Shown piece after piece: positions 17,094-20,490 of a stretch of DNA of 20,490 bases. Origin of the DNA: Ophiothrix spiculata. Lineage: Eukaryota; Echinodermata; Ophiuroidea; Amphilepidida; Ophiotrichidae. Under the pieces are notes generated by a model, which was not told where the DNA came from, searched no databases, and saw only the letters and a list, made by a program, of their open reading frames with translations. The stretch lies in NCBI GenBank assembly GCA_000969725.1, contig JXSR01S034781.1; one strand, written 5' to 3'. Position 1 is the stretch's first letter. Each line of letters begins with the position of its first letter. The translations under genes and the position numbers were made by a program.

Positions 17094-17440
17094 TAATGTT
17101 TTCGGCAATTAGAACACCCTGGTCTTTTAGGGCTGGAATGCCAGTTGAATCTTTCTTTAATTTCTTAACAAAAGACCAGAAGTTTTTCTTTGACTCCATA
17201 CAAAAATGTCTAATATATCTTCTGTGAGCAAATCTCGTCTCTTTGTGTGAGTTCTTACGTTGTTCTTTAAAAGCATTCCAGTCTTTTTCAGTGTTTGATT
17301 TTTTGGCTTTATTGAAGGCCCTCTGTTTACAATGAGCAATATGTATTCCAGATCTCGCGATCGATATTTCAAAATCTTGGTTGCGATATTTTTTTTATTA
17401 ATATGACCTGCCAATAAAGCTGACTTTGAACCCCTATTAT
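17094..17440 (-). pseudogene. R2 linker between endonuclease and RT
   Basis: Minus-strand frames encode IAHCKQRAFNKAKKSNTEKD, then WNAFKEQRKN, SKKNFWSFVKKLKKDSTGIP and LKDQGVLIAEN. This is the usual linker pattern (NF W.F.K.L.......IP.L....G.L) that precedes the RT fingers. The upstream limit is uncertain; no endonuclease-like sequence follows, which shows 5' truncation near 17440. Confidence 0.8.
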
Positions 17441-17794
17441 TTGAACAAGGAGAAAGCAAATGCAAATTGGGAACGTGGGTATGAACATTTGGAGTTTTTC
17501 CTTTATAATGTGAGTGAATTTTTTGCTATTGGTAAAAAATGATGCATTATATGGTATTTTCTATAAAAATCAACAATTTTGAGCCTTTTAGACATACAAA
17601 TTTCAACCCCTACATCAATCTTGTTTTAGAAGATAAAAAGACGTCAGTTTGATCGATTCCACTAGCAAAAATATAAAAACTCAGATTGATGAAATTTGGA
17701 AAATATATTTTGCCTATAAGACTTTAAAACTGAAGATAAAACCCCGGATAAAACAAGGAGAAATAAATACACTGATGTGGTGTATGAAAGGTAC
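17441..17794. other. Non-coding AT-rich stretch
   Basis: Lies between the R2 5' truncation point and the candidate exon at 17795. It should hold that gene's 3' UTR if the exon is real. I see no repeat or RNA gene. Confidence 0.3.
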
Positions 17795-17961
17795 CTAATA
17801 TCGGCTCTTCATACTTGCCCGCAATTTGTATTGCGATAACAAGGCACCAAGATTTCGACAACCAGCACCTTTGTCACGACGGGTCATGAATCTGATACCA
17901 GCAGCGCGCATGTAGCTCGGACCTTGCGCTTTGAATGGCTTGGCCCTCGCAGCTCGCTGTG
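17795..17961 (-). CDS. Candidate terminal coding exon of unrecognised gene
   Basis: On the minus strand an acceptor (gcaatatatttcag) precedes a 167-nt open stretch: two bases of a split codon, 54 codons and TAG. Residues include AKPFKAQGPSYMRAAGIRF, MTRRDKGAGCRNLGALLSQ and the C-terminus KLRASMKSRY. The peptide is strongly basic with two short Arg/Lys clusters, and the segment is much richer in G+C than its surroundings, as expected for an exon in this AT-rich sequence. No family is recognised. The alternative reading, an open frame from an intronic Met, is less likely given the acceptor. The remainder of the gene would lie to the right or beyond the window. Confidence 0.5.
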
Positions 17962-18144
17962 CTGAAATATATTGCATTTCATGTGAAAATTAATGAACCT
18001 CACATGTGTTTTTTTGACTGAGAAGTAGCCTTATGGGTTCTTTTATATAAATTATGTCAACAATTCGTGAATTTTATTCCTGACAGTGAATAATTGAAAA
18101 AAAATCAACACGCCACGGCAAAAAAAATGTACAAATTTACAAAA

Positions 18145-18215
18145 CGACTATGACGGGATTCGAACCCGCGACCTCCTGCGTAAGAAACTTGTGTTATAAC
18201 CGCTTATACGGAACT
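18145..18215 (-). mobile_element. tRNA-derived element (tRNA-Val-like head)
   Basis: The minus strand reads GTTCCGTATAAGCGGTTATA, then ACGCAGGAGGTCGCGGGTTC and a B box GGTTCGAATCC (18166-18156), resembling tRNA-Val(TAC) in the D and T arms. The acceptor halves do not pair and the anticodon stem is broken, so it is a pseudogene or SINE head. It is not obviously the same family as the elements at 320-428 and 19437-19560. Confidence 0.65.
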
Positions 18216-18822
18216 AGCTTGTGTGGGCATATTCAAAGCTGTTGTTTACGCCGCGTTACGCATGCGCACTGATCATTATACATGTTATATGGTCAAATTT
18301 CACGACAATTTAAGTGTGATTTGACACACAAGAGCAAACATACTACATCAAATCTGTTTTATCAATATTTATCGTAAGATTTTGGGATGAATTAACACAT
18401 AAAGGTTCAATCTTTGTTTTCAGCGGTACAGTTAAAATATATAATACTGGTAAGTGTTAATTTTAGCTTAAATTTTGAGACCCAATTTCATCGCTCTTGT
18501 TCAAAATAAAGACTCCGATAAATGTCTCATTAATTATTGGACATACAGTTTAAAAATTCACACTTTTTAAAATTGTAAAAAAATTTTTGAAGACTTTCTT
18601 TTATCTGCTCTGCGTAAAATTTTCTGAAATTCAGACTTCTTTCAGAGATTTAATTCGATTTTAAGATCTTGTACCCCACCTTATGAATATTCATACTAAG
18701 GGTTAATTCATACCCACCGCCCAGATAGCAAATATATATGAATATACATCGGAGAGAAGAAGGCGAAATATTGCCACCTACCGATAGACTGATCTATTAC
18801 CAACTTAAGACATATGTAACTA
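18216..18822. other. Non-coding AT-rich stretch
   Basis: A CpG-containing patch (GCCGCGTTACGCATGCGCAC, about 18250-18269) with a GCATGCGC palindrome is the only notable point. No gene is supported. Confidence 0.35.
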
Positions 18823-19356
18823 AAAGGGACTGGCCTAGATCATGTCCGCTGATTTTCTGACTATATACAGTATATTTTTCACATGTATCGATAGTATATG
18901 ATTATACTAACATATCCTACCAGTAGTTTCCGCTGAATTTGTTTAACAGAGGAGAAAAATGAAATTATTTACCAGCTGTTTTGTCGCCGGCGACTAAAAA
19001 ATGGTTGAAAAAGTGTTTCTAGTTTTAAATCTTAAAAAGATCTTGTTTCTACACCTGTGATGGGTAAACAAAATTATTTTTGATAAAATTGTTTCTCTTT
19101 TGAGTTAACTTATCTCCAAGAGCTTCATTTGATCTTTTATCTGATAAATCCAGACGGAGGTACACATTTAGGATTAAGAAGCACTGGATAGTCACACCAC
19201 CATCACGTATAGATATATTGCAAATCAATTCGCTGTCAATTTGAGCCATTTCTGTGTACAGTTTTGTACTTTTCTGGATTTTACTACACTTTTAAGCTTT
19301 ATTTAAAGCATTTCCATAAGTTTTTAATTCTAAGTGGAATCTAGGCTAGTCCCTTT
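18823..19356. mobile_element. Inverted-repeat DNA element, family X copy 2
   Basis: Starts AAAGGGACTGGCCTAGAT and ends with the complement of AAAGGGACTAGCCTAGAT, collinear with the copy at 5892-6437 along its full 534 bp, in the same orientation. The two copies differ by scattered substitutions and a few small indels. No clear target duplication is seen. It carries the same small minus-strand open frame and a 12-bp palindrome GTCGCCGGCGAC (18983-18994) where copy 1 has TTCGCCAGCGAA. Confidence 0.85.
19049..19249 (-). pseudogene. Small ORF carried by family X element, copy 2
   Basis: Sixty-six codons starting MAQIDSELICNISIRDGGVT. Compared with copy 1, a one-base loss and a nearby one-base gain put about ten codons (LILNVYLRL versus LDPKFVPQM) in another frame before DKRSNEALGDKL restores agreement. 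The different C-terminus comes from a further 8-bp indel. It is interpreted as a decayed coding fragment; no family is recognised. Confidence 0.45.
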
Positions 19357-19436
19357 AATTAAGAACTGGATGCATGTGAAAAGAGTGGGCTACACTGTAT
19401 GTAGAACGCAACATGGCTGGCGACATTTAAAACACG

Positions 19437-19560
19437 GGCGCCGTGGCCAAGTGGTTAGAGCACCGAGTCTATAATCCCATGATCGTGGGTTCGATTCCCA
19501 GCGCTGCCACTTGAGCTACGAAAAAGCCCCAAAAGTATAATCATTGTCAAGTCTACATGT
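19437..19560 (+). mobile_element. tRNA-derived SINE, copy B
   Basis: The tRNA-like head at 19437-19509 has acceptor halves GGCGCCG and CGCTGCC pairing at 6 of 7 positions, an A-box block TGGCCAAGTGGTTAGAGCA identical to that of copy A, a weak anticodon stem and a GGTTCGATTCC B box. The body (TTGAGCTACGAAAAAGCCCC) matches copy A for roughly 50 nt after the head. Because the shared sequence extends beyond the tRNA part, this is a SINE family and not two unrelated tRNA pseudogenes. Confidence 0.75.
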
Positions 19561-19679
19561 AATTAGCCAATATGAATATGACTAATTAATCTAGACGTTA
19601 AAATAAGTTGAGTGGTTTCATGCTTGCCGTGTTTATACAGTATAGTCTGTGCTACCGAGTTTCCAAATGGAACAATCCG

Positions 19680-19686
<7 letters not shown>

Positions 19687-19713
<27 letters not shown>
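19687..19713. repeat. (AG)n microsatellite
   Basis: An uninterrupted AG dinucleotide run of about 27 bp, preceded by agagac. Likely length-polymorphic. Confidence 0.9.
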
Positions 19714-20490
19714 CGCGGGTAATGCATTTTTCGATTAAAATTGTTTTGCTATTTCTCGGCATGTTTCAACTTCTAACTTAATGCATGTTACTAATGTGAC
19801 ACTCGTCTACAAACTAAACAACTAAAATAATTTATAATGAGCTTAACAAATTTAAACAAGATATATGTATGTCAGCGACACGAAAATGACAAAGTTGCAT
19901 GCTTTATCGGAGAATAAGCATCCAGTGAAAAAGATAAAATATTAGAAATGTATGCAATTAAATTTACAGCTATCACAACATTATTTTGTGAAATGGCTAA
20001 AACCCCGGGGGCTTAAAAAAAGTACGTATAGCCTATGTGTCTGCCGGACTTTAAAAATATGGCCCATCTCTATTATTATGCCTACCTATTATTGACTCAA
20101 AAGCCCATCCATGTGTGTACCGTTATCAATTTTGACAAAAGCATCAAATTTTACTCTTTGAGCAAATTTCTCCAAATAGACCAAATTTTCACAAATTGGG
20201 TGCATTCATCTGCAACTTAAACAACCCCATAGTAAAAACACCCTTACACCCTTAAGGGGTTTACTCTGAGATGCAAATACTCCATTTATTTTCTTAAAAA
20301 ATTAGTATTTGGTACATTTATTTGTGCTGATAACGATTTTAAAATAAAAAATATAGGTCACCATGCTCGTTTTTGAGATACAGGCATTTCAAAAAGTACA
20401 TATTTTCCCAAAAAATCAACTGATTAACCATACAAAGTATAGGGAAAACTCCAAAATGTCGATCATTATGTGCTTGTAAAATAGTAAATC
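19714..20490. other. Non-coding AT-rich right end
   Basis: No coding sequence, RNA gene or delimited repeat is supported. The 61-codon plus-strand frame at 20035-20220 has no family signal or splice context. Confidence 0.35.

Larger units (their letters stand above)
13134..17440 (-). mobile_element. Non-LTR retrotransposon R2 with three nested insertions
   Basis: The coding pieces on the minus strand read in order from about 17440 down to 13220: linker, RT fingers, catalytic palm, thumb and C-terminal region. They are interrupted by insertions at 16104-17093, 14896-15285 and 13551-14373. The PHD and endonuclease parts are absent, so it is 5'-truncated. It ends in a short AAG-repeat tail (13147 to 13134), in keeping with CR1-like elements that end in microsatellites rather than poly(A). 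Its RT differs clearly from that of R1 and belongs to another CR1/Jockey-group family. Confidence 0.85.

Noticed and set aside
13134-17440. R2 and R3 as one chimeric retrotransposon
   Set aside because: The 7-bp AGGATCT duplication, the microsatellite tail of R3 and the resumption of R2 coding beyond it show insertion, not a hybrid element.
19437-19509. Functional tRNA gene
   Set aside because: The anticodon stem does not form and the element shares a SINE body with the copy at 320-428.
1-20490. A new multi-gene biological system
   Set aside because: All multi-domain coding sequence resolves to decayed retrotransposons; the remaining candidate exons are isolated and not functionally linked.

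Overview
This is a piece of an animal (metazoan) nuclear genome, AT-rich, with spliced host genes spaced among a dense layer of old transposable elements. The gene content (a FAM8A1-like first exon with a GT donor), tRNA-derived SINEs, PHD-plus-endonuclease non-LTR retrotransposons of the CR1/Jockey type and many hAT-like MITEs fit an invertebrate, probably a marine one. I cannot name the species from the sequence. No bacterial, phage or defence-type system is present.

Host genes. Positions 526-858 (minus) are the first coding exon of a FAM8A1-like membrane protein; its first intron runs off the left edge. Just upstream on the same strand, 971-1100 looks like the last coding exon of another gene, ending only 112 bp before the FAM8A1 start codon. 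A third candidate is a terminal exon at 17795-17961 (minus). The products of the last two are not recognised.

Repeats, left half. A tRNA-derived SINE (320-428) lies in FAM8A1 intron 1. The 3' end of a plus-strand non-LTR retrotransposon follows at 1350-1808. A tandem array with a period of about 183 bp (2161-4307) is split by a 1008-bp TA-flanked transposon with inverted repeats of about 130 bp. A 305-bp hAT MITE (5404-5708) has a perfect 8-bp target duplication. A 546-bp inverted-repeat element (5892-6437) has a 534-bp sister at 18823-19356.

Repeats, middle. A defective PHD/endonuclease/RT retrotransposon (R1, minus) occupies 8725-10860. It is preceded by a duplicated block of about 220-240 bp.

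Repeats, right half. A second retrotransposon (R2, minus, 13134-about 17440) has been hit at least three times. One hit is a 5'-truncated retrotransposon (R3, 13551-14373), which itself carries a TTAA-flanked palindromic element (13580-13923). The others are a hAT MITE inserted just upstream of the RT FADD motif (14896-15285) and a composite hAT-like insertion (16104-17093). Target duplications and reading-frame continuity across each insertion give the relative order of events. The right end carries two more tRNA-derived elements and a GA microsatellite.

Nothing here acts together as a pathway. The value of the window lies in the clean insertion stratigraphy, the sister MITEs, the shared SINE and the closely packed host exons.
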